The notes under the pieces: generated by a model
Database searches by the model: none
What the model was told of the DNA's origin: nothing
Seen by the model: the letters and a program-made list of their open reading frames with translations, nothing else
Position numbers and translations under genes: made by a program
NCBI GenBank assembly: GCA_963556255.1
Contig: OY744607.1
Span: 50,297,346 to 50,361,345 of the forward strand
Source: Allolobophora icterica
Lineage: Eukaryota > Annelida > Clitellata > Crassiclitellata > Lumbricidae
DNA length: 64,000 nucleotides
Direction of reading: 5' to 3'
In this document: positions 1 to 23,895 of the stretch, piece by piece
Numbering within the stretch: the first letter of the stretch is position 1
Layout of the letters: each line of letters starts with the position of its first letter

Positions 1-104
1 TTATTTGTAAACACTAAGTAACATAAATCTACAACAATTACTTTACTAATTATAAGTTTGGTTTAATAAGATATACAGAAATTAAAAATATTGAAATCTT
101 TTCA

Positions 105-441
105 AATTTAAATTGAACTTGAAGTGTGAGCTTGTAATGTAGTAGCAGCATGCTTGGTTGCTTTATCTAAGGCTTTTCGTTTTCTTTTCATTGTATCTTT
201 TTTCATCCGTTCAGCATTCACTTCTCTGATCATATTCTTGATGTCTGTGGGCGCTTTTTCACACGATTATATAATTATTGTTATCGTCTCTCACCAGATG
301 ACCCCTAATACGGATCGTAGGCCTACTACCCGAATAAACTTTCTCACAGTAAATGCATTTCAATTTAGCCAAAGCTGAGTTTTTGTCTTTCTTGTTTATC
401 AAAGTAAAGTGAATCCATTCCGCACCCTTTTCTTTTGGCAT
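105..441 (-). pseudogene. hAT-type transposase N-terminal fragment (BED zinc finger)
   Basis: The minus strand opens with an ATG at 439-441. The frame has a BED-finger-like pair of cysteines (KCIYCEK) and later basic residues. After a break near 245-260 a Lys/Arg-rich helix-like segment continues to about 105. BED fingers are DNA-binding modules at the N-terminus of many hAT transposases, and the catalytic part is not in the window. The start codon lies against the target-site duplication of the MITE at 449-1761. Reading this as a hAT fragment is an inference from the BED-like motif and length. Confidence 0.5.
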
Positions 442-448
442 TTTGGAT

Positions 449-1761
449 CAGTGGCGTACCGAAGGGGGGGCAGAGGGGGCGAGTCGCCCCGGGCGGCACT
501 TTTGCAGGGGCGGCAAAATAGGGTCCAAGAAAAATAAAATAGGGTGAATTTTGGATAAAAAATGAAAAAGCAGGAGGGAAATAAAGAAATAAAAAGAAGG
601 AAAGAAAGAAACCGTTACTTTGGTCAAATCGTCTTGGCTTCCGTTGATCGTTAGGGGCGGCATCACTCTCAGAGGTCTACGTTAAACATTAAACAGAATT
701 GCAGTAAAGGAAGTGGACTCGCATTTATCTAGTAAACTGTAAGCAGAGTAACAAGTAATAGACTACATGCAGCATAGTCTAAATATAAAACTGGTTATGC
801 CGCCAGAGGCGTAGCTACATGTAGAGGTGCAGAAGGGTACATAATATACATATGTCCCCGGGCGCCAAAGGAGGGCGCCAAAATGTGGGTTTTACCCTTA
901 ATTTTTATGCAATTTTAACTAATTTATCCCAAATACATTTATAAGATTTAATTTTGGCGCCGCAAAATTATCCAGTTATCCCCAATTACTTACAAACCAG
1001 TTGTCAGGTATGATTTTGGCGCCCAATTGGGCACTAAGGGCACCTTAATATACTATCTGTATTTTTTAAATTCTGCTTCATTAAAATTTAAATTGCCATT
1101 CGATGTATTTCGAAAATGTGAAATAAATAAAACAGGGAGGGCGCCAATTTCATTGTTCGTCCCCGGGCGAAAAATATCGTAGCTACCCCGCTGTAAGTTA
1201 TGCCGCCCTTCATAATCATAATAGGCTTATATACGCCTATGTATGTATTCTATAGGTATCTAAACGAATTAATGACTTAGAATAAAATTTAATCGCAAAC
1301 TTATATCAATATCACCGCCACAGCCTTTCTCTACTTAGCTTAGTCCTCTTTTCAAAATTAATGTTAAAATTAGTCTGATTTTGACAGAAATTGACTGTAT
1401 TTGAAATGACCACTTATCCTATCAACAGAGTTTAGTAACAGCATGAGGTAAAAGTACTGTACTGTACACATTTCAGCGAGTCAGCGACGGTCTTACGTCT
1501 GACATGCAACAAAATGTTTTATTATCCAATAAAACAGATTTCAGTAACTTGAACATGTAGGCCTATAGCTAAAACTCATATTTAAAAGTACAGTGAAAAG
1601 TGAAAAGTCCAGAAAGGCTCTAAACTGTATAAAACAAAATTGTATATGTAATACGATCGTCATGCAAAATCTTAGAAAAAATAGCGTATCGAAAATTAAG
1701 TGGCCAAGGGCGGCATTTTTGGCCCTCGCCCCGGGCGGCATTTAAGCTCCGTACGCCACTG
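449..1761. mobile_element. Non-autonomous hAT-like element, 8-bp TSD
   Basis: The ends are inverted: CAGTGGCGTAC at 449 and GTACGCCACTG ending at 1761. They are flanked by a perfect 8-bp direct repeat TTTTGGAT at 441-448 and 1762-1769. Both the 8-bp duplication and the CAGTGGCG terminus are hallmarks of hAT elements. Inside there is no transposase frame, only GC-rich subterminal segments and AT-rich filler. A second element is nested at about 804-1193. Confidence 0.88.
804..1193. mobile_element. Nested hAT-like MITE inside 449-1761
   Basis: The ends read CAGAGGCGTAGCTAC at 804 and GTAGCTACCCCGCTG at 1193, an imperfect inverted repeat. GTTATGCCGC occurs directly left of the element and again three bases right of it, so the target duplication is recognisable but not exact. 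Subterminal GGGCGCC blocks recur in both halves. Confidence 0.6.
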
Positions 1762-1864
1762 TTTTGGATAACTTAGAAAAAACTTTTAAAATTATATTTC
1801 TTGTACTATGCTATTCTGTAAAGTATTTATTTTTCAATGTAATGTAATGTAATGTAAATCTCCT

Positions 1865-1990
1865 AAATTTCTCAGCGCCACACAAAAGCCACGTCAGGGA
1901 GACCAGCTTATTCACCGGCGCTATATCAAATCAAGTCCGCAATAGCCATGTCCGCCTTATCCGTTCCGGTGCCAATGACGACGCAAATAG
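1865..1990 (-). mobile_element. CR1/L2-like LINE 3' end fragment
   Basis: Similar to the LINE 3' segments at 29363, 43365 and 56640, which share the words CAGCGCC, GACCAGCTTATTCAC and GGCGCT. Only the untranslated tail is present. It occupies the place where the last exon of gene A would be expected by comparison with gene B. Confidence 0.45.
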
Positions 1991-2239
1991 TGACAAAATT
2001 AGCTGAATCCTTGAAAGTACGGAGACCACACAAGAGACATCAGGCAAAAATAAAATCATAAAAAAATAAAAGATAAGAAAAAAACGAAAAAACGTGATTT
2101 TTTTGAAAAAATAAAAAACGAAAAAAACGGTTTTAACAACTATGCAATGAAGTAACCCACAGTCAAAAATCGTCAAGTAGGAATTTGTACACATGTAAGA
2201 CTTTGTAAGTATGGTTACATGTGTGTGTGTATGTATGTA

Positions 2240-2418
2240 TGACAGTTGTATGTATGTATGTATGTATGTATGTATGTATGTATGTATGTATGTATGTATG
2301 TATGTATGTATGTATGTATGTATGTATGTATGTATGTATGTATGTATGTATGTATGTATGTATGTATGTATGTATGTATGTATGTATGTATGTATGTATG
2401 TATGTATGTATGTATGGT
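2240..2418. repeat. (TATG)n microsatellite
   Basis: About 170 bases of nearly perfect TATG repeats. Apparent long frames of alternating Tyr-Val-Cys-Met or His-Thr-Tyr-Ile here are artefacts. It lies in intron 5 of gene A and has received two retroposons. Confidence 0.97.
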
Positions 2419-2838
2419 TGCGAGACGTGGACAATGACAAAGAACATGGAAAATAAGGTTAACGCTTGTGAAATGTGGATATGGAGGAAGATGCTGAGAA
2501 TATCTTGGACTGAGAAAAGAACGAACGAATCAATACGAGAGGAGATTGGAGTTGAGAATGAAGAGTCGTTAAAACAAACTGCGACAAGAATGAAGCTAAG
2601 GTTCTTTGGACATGTTATGCGATCTGATGGTCTGGAGAAGGAAATGATGCTGGCGTGCGGTGAGGGGAGGAGAAGACTGGGTCGCCCAAGGAGGAGATGG
2701 ATGGATGAGATACAAGATGTAACTGGCATGAATTTGGCGGAATTGAGAGACTTGTCATCGAATAGGAGACGGTGGAGTGTGTTCACCAGGACGATCGCTA
2801 GAGCTCCACGAGCTGACAGCACAAGGTGACAAGGTGAT
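2419..2838 (+). mobile_element. RTE (BovB-type) LINE, 5'-truncated 3' copy
   Basis: Encodes the last ~135 residues of an RTE reverse-transcriptase protein, from GCETWTM through FGHVMRS and GRPRRRW to the C-terminus. It ends in the family tail ACAAGGTGACAAGGTG. The sequence is almost identical to the copies at 50450-50991 and 61199-62296. It is inserted inside a TATG microsatellite: repeats resume immediately after the tail. Confidence 0.9.
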
Positions 2839-2895
2839 GTATGTATGTATGTATGTATGTATGTATGTATGTATGTATGTATGTATGTACGTATG
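2839..2895. repeat. (ATGT)n microsatellite, right half
   Basis: Continuation of the 2240-2418 array on the other side of the RTE insertion, with one GTAC variant near 2888. Confidence 0.95.
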
Positions 2896-3712
2896 TATGT
2901 ACTGCCCTAATCTTCAGCAGACTTAGACTATTAAATATAAGTCAACTTAGGCTAATACAAACTGGTAAATTTTTCTATCGGTTTGAACATAATAACCTTC
3001 CCTCCTCATTCTGTGACTATTTTATCCCAGGATCTCATATCCACACTCACCACACTAGGAACGCCGCTGCCCTCAGACCAGTCAAGGCTCGTACCAACTC
3101 ACGACTATTTAGTTTAAAGGCGTATGGGCCCAAAGTATGGTATACTATACCTCCCGATATCCGTCACTCCCCAAATATAAACTTATTTAAATCTCGTTTG
3201 AAATCATTTATCTTGAATGGTAGTTAACTGACCTTGGAGCGACCACAGGGTTTGGCCAATGCTGCTCGGTGGGCGCGCCGCGCCGGGTTGCGGGCTGCTC
3301 TTCTCCCCATTAACTTGTTCTCCTACTTGTATATACTTTCTTCATAGGACTGATAGCATAGTGTCTTGCGATAGTCCTATTTTCAGTTTCTTTGTTTCTT
3401 TTGTTGACGTTTAGTTAAGTATATATTAATGATTTGATGAGTTTAACTATTATTTATTTTGCTTTCTCTCATGCTTCCTCGCCAGACCTCATCTATCTAC
3501 TCCTTCTGGCTTCCCATGACTTGACAGTCACATAACTTACGTAGGCCTACAGCACTAGTAGGTGTCCCTGCATAGCGGGAGTAATCTCCCTTTAGGGCCA
3601 CCTTTTGCTCTCTCTTAGACAAACTGCAATCCGACTACTTATAGTTTGTTATATAACATGTTTTTGTTTTGTTTTGGTGGAAGCAATAAAATGATTTGAT
3701 TGATTGATTGAT
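2896..3712 (+). mobile_element. CR1/Rex-like LINE 3' copy with (GATT)n tail
   Basis: An open frame to 3227 has the typical C-terminal end of CR1-group reverse transcriptases: FYRFEHNNLPSSF, then TRNAAALRPVKARTNSR, YGPKVWYTIPPDIR and FKSRLKSFIL. About 480 bases of 3' UTR follow, ending AATAAAATGATTTGATTGATT. ATGTATGTAC occurs on both sides, consistent with insertion into the microsatellite. The family call rests on motif similarity. Confidence 0.8.
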
Positions 3713-3838
3713 TGATGTATGTACGTGTGTACATATGTACATATGTACGTATATACGTATGTACGTATGTGTGTATGTATTATTATTCTTCTAGATATCG
3801 TCTAGAGATTATGTTTGTAACTAACGCAGTTGACTGAC

Positions 3839-9420
<5,582 letters not shown>

Positions 9421-9629
9421 TTGGAAATGTTGCTGATATATGAGACATTTTCTGGTATTAGATTAAGTTCACTTTTGGAGATGCAAGAAATTTTTTTCTT
9501 TCAGATGAATAATTTATTCATCTTATGTTGACCAGTAATGTATGTGCTTAAGAAATATGGGCGCGTTTGCACACTAATATTGTAGTTTCATCAGTTTTTA
9601 CAAGTATTTTGACAACACCCAAATTAGCA

Positions 9630-11040
9630 ATGTCCACTCCGTTACCAAATCTGCTTCTCCATACATTTTAATGAAAAACCAAAGCAACACCAAATAACTA
9701 CATGTTATTCTGAACTAGACTGTGTAACTTAACTACATTTTTAGTAAACTCATAATTATCAACTCGGTAACATGCAGTACAGCATTGTCTTACACTAAAA
9801 GAAATGTCCACTCCGTTACTGCTAGTTTTACTCAACAAATTAAATCTACAAAACTTAGTAGTTATTTTTCACACATGTATAGTTATGAAGATATATAAAA
9901 GGAAATTAATTCTATCTTAACACACAAAAGAGTGAGAAACTATATGTGAAGATATTTCTGTAATCTACCATATTTTTGAGACACCGAAGTAATGTCCACT
10001 CCGTTACCATTCCATGTCTACTCCTTTACCATTTTCGAACGCTAAAGTATACATCGTTTTTAAGACAAGTGAACTTAAAATGCATGGCAACATGCATGCA
10101 TAAACAAACGCACAGAACTACACTACGGATTTAAAAAGCAATTAAGCGTTTTGTCACATGAATCTTGGCGAAATGCGTTTTGAACGCTTTGGGCGAAACT
10201 TGTCAACGTTACCACTATCGGTCTCTTCACGATTATCTGGACAGAGATAACGACGTTTTTTATAAAATGACTTGGTTGACAGTGTGCTATAGATCGCTGA
10301 ATTGATATCCGAATTTGCAGCTGCTGATGTCTCATGCAGAAACAACTCAGACTACGGTAGGATATACACAAGTTTGTCTCTGTATACAACTGATGAATTT
10401 GCATTGTTCCATCGATTGGGCAACATGTCTTCTCCAAAACATCTACATGAGCACCATCAATGAAATACAGTTTTATCAGTGATTCTTCTTTCTTCAAAGA
10501 GTTAAACTGCTCTCTTGCATTTGGAATATGACATTCCATATTCACCATGGAATCAGCTCGCCTCTTCAAAGACCCTCCAATTGCATCCGATGTGCCTTTA
10601 CCAAGGCCAATTACATGTAAAAAATTCCCAGCTAGCCCTTTCAAATCCAAGACTATAAATCCTCGTACACATCAAATAGAAATTCTGTTTATTTCGATAT
10701 TGGGTGGTAGACCAATCGGAGAACAAGTGGAGGTCTGTTATTTCTGGATTTTTCTGGCGCATATCAAGAAGTATTGGCTTAAGGTGTTCCCATTTTCAAG
10801 TGGGTCATGCCTGTACGAACTGGATATGGTAGCATATTTTATCCATTGCAGTCAAATTTCTCCACACCAGCCAGCTTCTTACCCATGCTCAATGCAGGTG
10901 ATAGCGGGTGGGTCCCAAACTAACATTAATGAAATGCTATTTTGTGGTGAATTACCTAACATTGCCCACTCAATTACCACTATGTCCAATCCGCTGCTGT
11001 GTAACAGGTAACGGAGTGGACAGGTAACGGAGTGGACAAT
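9630..11040 (-). mobile_element. DNA transposon with repeated GTCCACTCCGTTACC ends
   Basis: ATGTCCACTCCGTTACC occurs near 9630, again near 9807 and 9992, and inverted twice at 11007-11040 (GGTAACGGAGTGGACA). This gives repeated subterminal motifs pointing inward. A 175-codon minus-strand frame (10123-10650) inside has a GLGKGTSDAIGGSLKRRAD segment. That segment resembles the HGKGxxDGxGGxxKR words I recall from uncharacterised invertebrate transposon-like proteins; the superfamily is not assigned. No target duplication was identified. Confidence 0.6.
10123..10650 (-). CDS. Transposon-encoded protein fragment
   Basis: 175 codons from ATG at 10650. The first ~90 residues look like real coding sequence (GKGTSDAIGGSLKRRADSM, then EQFNSLKKEES and KLYFIDG). 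The remainder is low-complexity in character and may be out of frame: the alternative frame 10154-10345 has a basic FRPKRSKR-like end. Probably a decayed C-terminal part of the element's transposase. Confidence 0.45.
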   Translation of the reverse strand: MDLKGLAGNFLHVIGLGKGTSDAIGGSLKRRADSMVNMECHIPNAREQFNSLKKEESLIKLYFIDGAHVDVLEKTCCPIDGTMQIHQLYTETNLCISYRSLSCFCMRHQQLQIRISIQRSIAHCQPSHFIKNVVISVQIIVKRPIVVTLTSFAQSVQNAFRQDSCDKTLNCFLNP

Positions 11041-11084
11041 TTCAACATAACATGAAACACATTTATTATCGCCAACGTTTCAGA

Positions 11085-12329
11085 CAAGGTCATTTTGTTA
11101 CATCGCTGACGCCATCAAGCAAACTTTCCATCATTCGGTAAATGTAAATTTTTTGTGACAGGTAGACCTATTAGCTAAAGATAGGCGGACCTCAGTCAAG
11201 GACAGGTAGACAACTAAGTAAAGACGGGTAGACCCCAACCAAGGACAGGTAGACCCCTAAGCTAAAGATGGGCAGACCCAGCCAAGGACAGGTACACCCC
11301 TAAGCTATACATAGGCAGACCCCAGCCAAGGACAGGCAGGCCTCTAAGCTAAAGATGGACAGACCCCAGCCAAGGACAGGTAGACCCCCAGAGCTAAAAA
11401 TGGGCAGACCCCAGCCAAGGACAGGTAGACCCCAGAGCTAAAGATGTACAGACCCCAGCCAAGGACAGGTAGCAGTGGCATTGCGTGTGGCTCCTACCAC
11501 ATAGTGGTTCCTACCACAAATCAAAGTGTTGGAATTCGCACATCCTGAGCTCTACCGGAGCTTCTGTGCGAGCCAGTGGGTTGCTCAGGATGCCCAGGAC
11601 GCTTTCGGATTCGACATGAAGGTCGAGCAGATCATCCAGCAAGTGTCAAAGGGTCCTGGAGGTCACTATGTGATAGGAGCCACACGCACTGCCACTGCTA
11701 ACTGTCCTTGCCTTGGGTCTGCCTATCTTTAGCTTTGGGGTCTACCTATCTTTAGCTTTGGGGCCTACATGTCCTTGGCTGGGGTCTGCCCATCTTTAAC
11801 TTTGGGGTCTACCTGTCCTTGGCTGGTTTCTGTTCATCTTTAGCTTAGGGGTGAACCTGTCCTTGGCTGGGTTCTGTCCATCTTTAGCTCAGAGGTTTAC
11901 CTATCCTTGGCTGGGGTCTGCCCATCTTTAGCTTAGGGTCTACCTGTCCTTGGCTGGGGTCTGCCGGTCTTTAGCTTAGAGGTCTACCTGTCCTTGGAGG
12001 GGGTCTGCCCATCATTAGCTTTGGGGTCTGCCTATCCTTGGATGGGGTCTGCCCATCTTTAACTTAGGGGTGTACCTGTCCTTGGCTGGGGTCTTTATAT
12101 CTTTAGCTTAGGGGTCTACCTGTCCTTGGCTGAGATATGCCCATCTTTAGCTTAGGAGTCTACCTGTCCTTGGCTGGGTCTACCTATCTTTATCTTAGAG
12201 GGCTACCTGTCCTTGGCTAGGGCCTGCCTATTTTTAGCTTAGGGGTCTACCTGTCACAGAAAAAACTTACACTTACCGAATGATGGACAGTTTCCTTGAT
12301 GGCGTCAGCGATGTAACAAAATGACCTTG
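11085..12329. mobile_element. 1.2-kb fold-back element with tandem-repeat arms
   Basis: The outer ends are inverted: CAAGGTCATTTTGTTACATC at 11085 and its complement ending at 12329. They continue into GCTGACGCCATCAAG and then tandem arrays of a ~43-bp unit (GACAGGTAGACCCC, AGCTAAAGATGGGCAGACC, CCAGCCAAG). About 7 units lie in the left arm (11158-11470) and about 13 in the right (11700-12255), in opposite orientation. The inner ends are also inverted (GTGTGGCTCCTACCAC near 11490). The loop holds a 68-codon frame at 11526-11732. No target duplication was found. Confidence 0.8.
11526..11732 (+). pseudogene. Short coding-like fragment in the fold-back loop
   Basis: The frame includes FAHPELYRSFCASQWVAQD, then KVEQIIQQVSKGPGGHYVIG. 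The pattern HPxxY...FxxxxxVxxxxxxF...D...EQ...K..GG resembles a domain I recall from long uncharacterised invertebrate proteins, often with CXC-like regions. It looks like a captured fragment and reads into the repeat arm. Assignment is tentative. Confidence 0.3.
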
Positions 12330-13146
12330 ACCATGACCTTCCAAGGTGAAGATGACCTCGAATGGCGAAAACAATATCTGAAATGAATTCTACATACCGA
12401 AATCAGTAACAATAGAGGTATTACACGTACATATACTCTAAAAAACCAAAAAAGTGAATTTTCCAGTATTGTCGACGGCGGCCATATTGGATTGGCCATA
12501 GCGTCATTCATGGCAACGTGGCCGACAGGCACCTCAGTGATTTTTCATGTCTACGAACCCACTGACTAAGTGAAAGTGAGATATTCTTTCCCGTAACACC
12601 AAAATGGTCTATAGGGCAAGTACAGGATTAAAGTGTAAATTTATTTTATTGGTATTTCTTTCGAAAAAGCCGATCCGCCATTTTAAAATTCATTTTTGGG
12701 GGTGTTCCCTTGGTCCGATTTTGTCGGATTTTAGAAGTCTTGATCAGAAATGGTTCCTGGGCAGGAAACCGTTTAAAAAGCTTACGAAGCAATTTTACCT
12801 AGGTCTAACTGCCAATTAATGGTATGATCGTTGGTATTTCTTATGAAACAGCCAATCCGCCATTTTGAAATTAATTTTTGGGATTGTTCCCGTGGTCCGA
12901 TGTTGTCGGATTTTGGATATGTTATTCAGCAATGGATCCTCGGTAGGAAACCGTTAAAAAAATTTCTGAAGCAATTTTGCCCTGGTTGAAGCGAAATTTG
13001 ATCTAGATTGCCTGGACTAATACAAGAATCACCAGTGCTTATTTCAAACATTTCTAATAGAAATTCAAGTTTAAAATATGAACGTTCTTCAGTAGGTCTC
13101 GACACTTAGGCTGAGTGAAGACACGTCATTAATAAACTTCTTGTTT
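12330..13146. repeat. Unassigned segment with a ~190-bp tandem duplication
   Basis: Two diverged copies at about 12645-12830 and 12830-12985 share TTGGTATTTCTT, CCGCCATTTT, GTTCCC, TGGTCCGAT and TTGTCGGATTTT. Nothing coding was recognised. Confidence 0.5.
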
Positions 13147-13155
13147 ATTAATGAC

Positions 13156-13156
13156 G

Positions 13157-13226
<70 letters not shown>
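13156..13226. repeat. (AT)n microsatellite
   Basis: About 70 bases of alternating AT. Confidence 0.97.
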
Positions 13227-13231
<5 letters not shown>

Positions 13232-13375
13232 TATACAGATAATCATATATGCCTAATATCTAATGAACAAATATAGATATGACAGTGGGAACTGCGGAAC
13301 ATCAACAGAAAGTGGCAAATTTATGAATATATGGCGCATAGATCAACGTGTCATATTTACAGCGATCAGGCCTAA

Positions 13376-13790
13376 GGGGCCGTCCACATATTACGTACGC
13401 ACTGAGGGGGAGGGGGGTCGGATTTTGGCGATTTTGCGTACGGGTGCGAACGGGTAGTGTACGTACGCAAAGTGTACTTACGCAAAATAAATTTCTAATT
13501 ATGACGTCCACATTAGCCTATTTATAACTCTGTATTGTCCTATAGTCGTCCGATGGCATTTTATTACATTATATAAAAGCCATGTGCAGTTATTCTGTGC
13601 TGTGAACGAGACACCTATAATTTGTCTATATTGGCCCTCACTCATCCTTCAATCTGGCCTAAAGTGCAGACTTTCGAGACACTTTCTGCAGCTGGTCTTC
13701 GGGGGGGGGGTGGAAGAAAGTACGCTTGCGAACAGGGGGGAGGGGGTCCAATTTTCCCGGATTTTGCGTACGTAATATATGGATGGCCCC
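13376..13790. mobile_element. PIF/Harbinger-like MITE, TAA target duplication
   Basis: Ends GGGGCCGTCCACATATTACG and its near complement CGTAATATATGGATGGCCCC, with TAA at 13373-13375 and 13791-13793. A 3-bp TAA/TTA duplication is typical of PIF/Harbinger. The interior holds G-rich segments and further inverted GCGTACG words; no transposase. Confidence 0.82.
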
Positions 13791-13977
13791 TAATTACTTT
13801 TAGACAGTTTCACGCGGCTTAACTGTTCCCATCCCTCGAATCGAGTCTCTCCCACGTCCTCAAACAAGCCCATGACTCCGCCTCTGTGTAATTTAGACAT
13901 GCGCGATTTTCATTTTATTTACACCATCTAATCAAATTATATGATATGATAAATGACAAAACATAACATAATTCAGT

Positions 13978-14125
13978 ATGAGAATTGTAGAAAAAAGACT
14001 GGGGGGGTTAGACCTTGATTCATGTGGAGTTTGGGTGTGCAATGAAGACTTTACTATGGGGTCCTAAGAAAGACTAGGGGGGTTGAACCCCCCTAACCCC
14101 CCTGACAATTCTCACCCTGACATAA
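13978..14125 (-). mobile_element. MITE of the CAGGGTGAGAATTGT family
   Basis: Ends ATGAGAATTGTAGAAAAAAG and GACAATTCTCACCCTG are inverted, with G-rich and C-rich inner ends (GACTGGGGGGGTTAGA, AACCCCCCTAACCCC). Related copies lie at 43564-43960 and 53646-54015. Family not named. Confidence 0.6.
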
Positions 14126-15630
14126 TTGCATTCCGTCTCAAAGGAAACAAGCCCTGTTATAGGGCTCAAGTTGGCATTTTAAACCCTAGCTCTTGATACA
14201 TTTTCAATAACATAACAACGCTCAAATCTAGTAGGCGAATGAGTGTCGCAATGCTGTATTGAATTATTGAGGAGACACAGTGGCCTGTAATAAGAAAGTG
14301 TATTGCTGAGAATGTCAATATCATGCAGTCGACAGATTGTCGGACTCGTAACTGTAGACGCGGTCGACTTCCGGCGCAGGCCGTGGACTCCGGTCCTCAC
14401 GCGTACGTCCAGAGGCAGTGCTAGACAGATTTATTTCTCACATTATTACTCACTCCTGGCAGGATGTTCTAACCGGTCTATTGCAACGTTCACTACGATC
14501 CTCGCTAAACATTCACTACGTTTGTGACCGGAGTTCGACACATTCGTTCGTCGCACTCGGCGTACAGTTCCTTGACAAAAGCAGATTAGGCCTACTGGCT
14601 TTATTGTACTTTAGAAATAATGGTGCACGTCAATGCCAAAATACATAATTGTCTTCTTTTGTTTTGTTACTGTTAGAATGCTTCATTTCCATTTGTAACT
14701 AAATATACGGAAACTATAAATACCTCCTTCCAGTGCACACTAATACTCTGATGTGTATGACCTTTTGCTAAAAAGTTCCCTCTGCAAAAATTTCTGCGGG
14801 CGCCTTTGAACCCCCTGCTTCCTTCTTTGACAAATCGGAACCTGGGCAACAGTTCCAATCCCAAGCCTGGACAAAGGAGGGGGCGACGCAGTGCTGGATT
14901 TATATTTGGTGAGGTCCTACGCTATATAAAGCTTGGAGGCCCCTTGTTCAAAAATTATACCAGAAATCTCACAAAACGAACCATATATACCTTTTAGTTG
15001 TCTAATAGCAAGGCATTTAAAACGAAAAATTCAAATTATATTCAAATGAATACTCTTACTGAGGCAAGATGGAATTTGTTACACAAGCCGTTTAAAAAGG
15101 TTCGACATAAGAGACATATGCCTCAATGTGGCACTGGAACGACGCTAATCATCCTTGTTCATACACAGTATTGTGAAACAGCAACAAACCATTCATTGAA
15201 AATGAGCAGGGTCGAGGCTACATGGTCTATATCTTAAAAAAAGTGGACATCTATAGGTAGCGAACACGCTGAAACGAACGAACCAAATTACATTCTAATT
15301 TTTATAAACCGTTTCAGGACGGCCAAAGATCTTCCCGACTTTTCGCCAGCTGGCGCCAAGCAAACGGGAACGATATTATTAATTTATTACGTGGCGATCG
15401 AATGAACAAAAATACAATAAAAAAATTCTTTTAAAACAGTTTTAGGACCGGCAAACGTCTAGTACAACTATAAAATTACATTTATTTTGGAGTATTAAAA
15501 TATGACATTGAAAAGCTTCTGAAAGTAAATACATCGTCAAGTGTTACTTCTTACAAAATATAGATTGCAGAGTATTCGGTAATTAATCCAGCAGTTGGCA
15601 CAGTATTGCATTTTACATTGAACACAATAC
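14126..15630. other. Stretch without recognisable gene
   Basis: Non-coding sequence between the MITE and the next microsatellite. Short open frames show no familiar motif. CCAAGCCTGGACAAAGGAGG near 14861 recurs near 22850 and 56460 and probably marks a common retroposon end. Confidence 0.5.
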
Positions 15631-15636
15631 ATGACC

Positions 15637-15818
15637 ATACATACATACATACATACATACATACATACATACATACATACATACATACATACATACATGT
15701 CATACATACATACATACATACATACATACATACATACATACATACATACATAGGGCCTACATACATACATACATACATACATACATACATACATACATAC
15801 ATACATACATACATACAT
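15637..15818. repeat. (CATA)n microsatellite
   Basis: Three blocks of CATA repeats separated by short interruptions (CATGTCATA, TAGGGCCTA). The latter interruption also occurs in the array at 27046-27286. Confidence 0.97.
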
Positions 15819-16442
15819 GCTAATTTGGCATGAAAGTATGTATTTAGGTGACTGCTCATGAATAAGCTGAGGTTTTCTCTAAAAGTTTAATCCACGGAAT
15901 TATTATAAATGTTTACATGATTGATCACAGTTTGTGTTATCTTGGCGTTAGTTAAGTTCTTGTTATGAACAGTGAAAACATTGTACAACGATAATTATAC
16001 TTACAGGCTTTAATTAAATACTGAGTTAAGAATGATGGATGATTGACTGCTTTCCACTTACTGTACTACTACCCAGGTGGTCCTTGTAGCGGGGTCATTT
16101 GACCTCTTTTGGGCCTCCTGTGTAGCCAAACTTTGGAATATAATAATAATAATGCATAATGCATGTTTCTGCTTTAACTGTAAAGTTTGGTTACCAAATA
16201 AACAAGTGTCAAGTGTCAAATACATACATACATACATACATACACAACATACATACGCACACACACAGACAAATTCTTACACACAAACATACATGCATGC
16301 AATATAATTTATAAGCTTTATAATTTATGCCGTACAAAGTTCAGAATTTCACATTGAAGCGGACAAAAGGGAACATTCAAAGTCGTAAATAGACTTCAAG
16401 AGGCAAGTTTACAGTTGAGTTCGAAAGGCTGCGACTGTAAGC

Positions 16443-23535
<7,093 letters not shown>

Positions 23536-23547
23536 GCTCGGATTGCT

Positions 23548-23550
<3 letters not shown>

Positions 23551-23608
<58 letters not shown>
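23551..23608. repeat. (AT)n microsatellite
   Basis: About 58 bases of alternating AT upstream of gene B. Confidence 0.97.
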
Positions 23609-23612
<4 letters not shown>

Positions 23613-23895
23613 TCCTACTGAGACGGTGGCGTCCGGTCATCACCACTTTTAAAGGGGCTGGTGACAGTCACCACAACCTTTTGACCCTGTCCTGAAGTAT
23701 TTGTTGCGATATGGCACCGTTATTGGATTTGCAGCAAATTCAGGCAACGACAATTAACGGCGGTGATATTCTATGTTCTGAACTATTGCAATGGTGATAG
23801 ATGCTTTCATGTTAGCTTACTTACTCATTGTTTTATTTTTGCATAAATTGGTGACATCATCCATCGTATTGTAGTTGACACAGGAGGAGGATTGG

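Noticed and set aside
2163..2829. Long frames of His-Thr-Tyr-Ile or Met-Tyr-Val-Cys repeats
   Set aside because: Translation of the TATG microsatellite fused to antisense or sense RTE sequence; not a gene.
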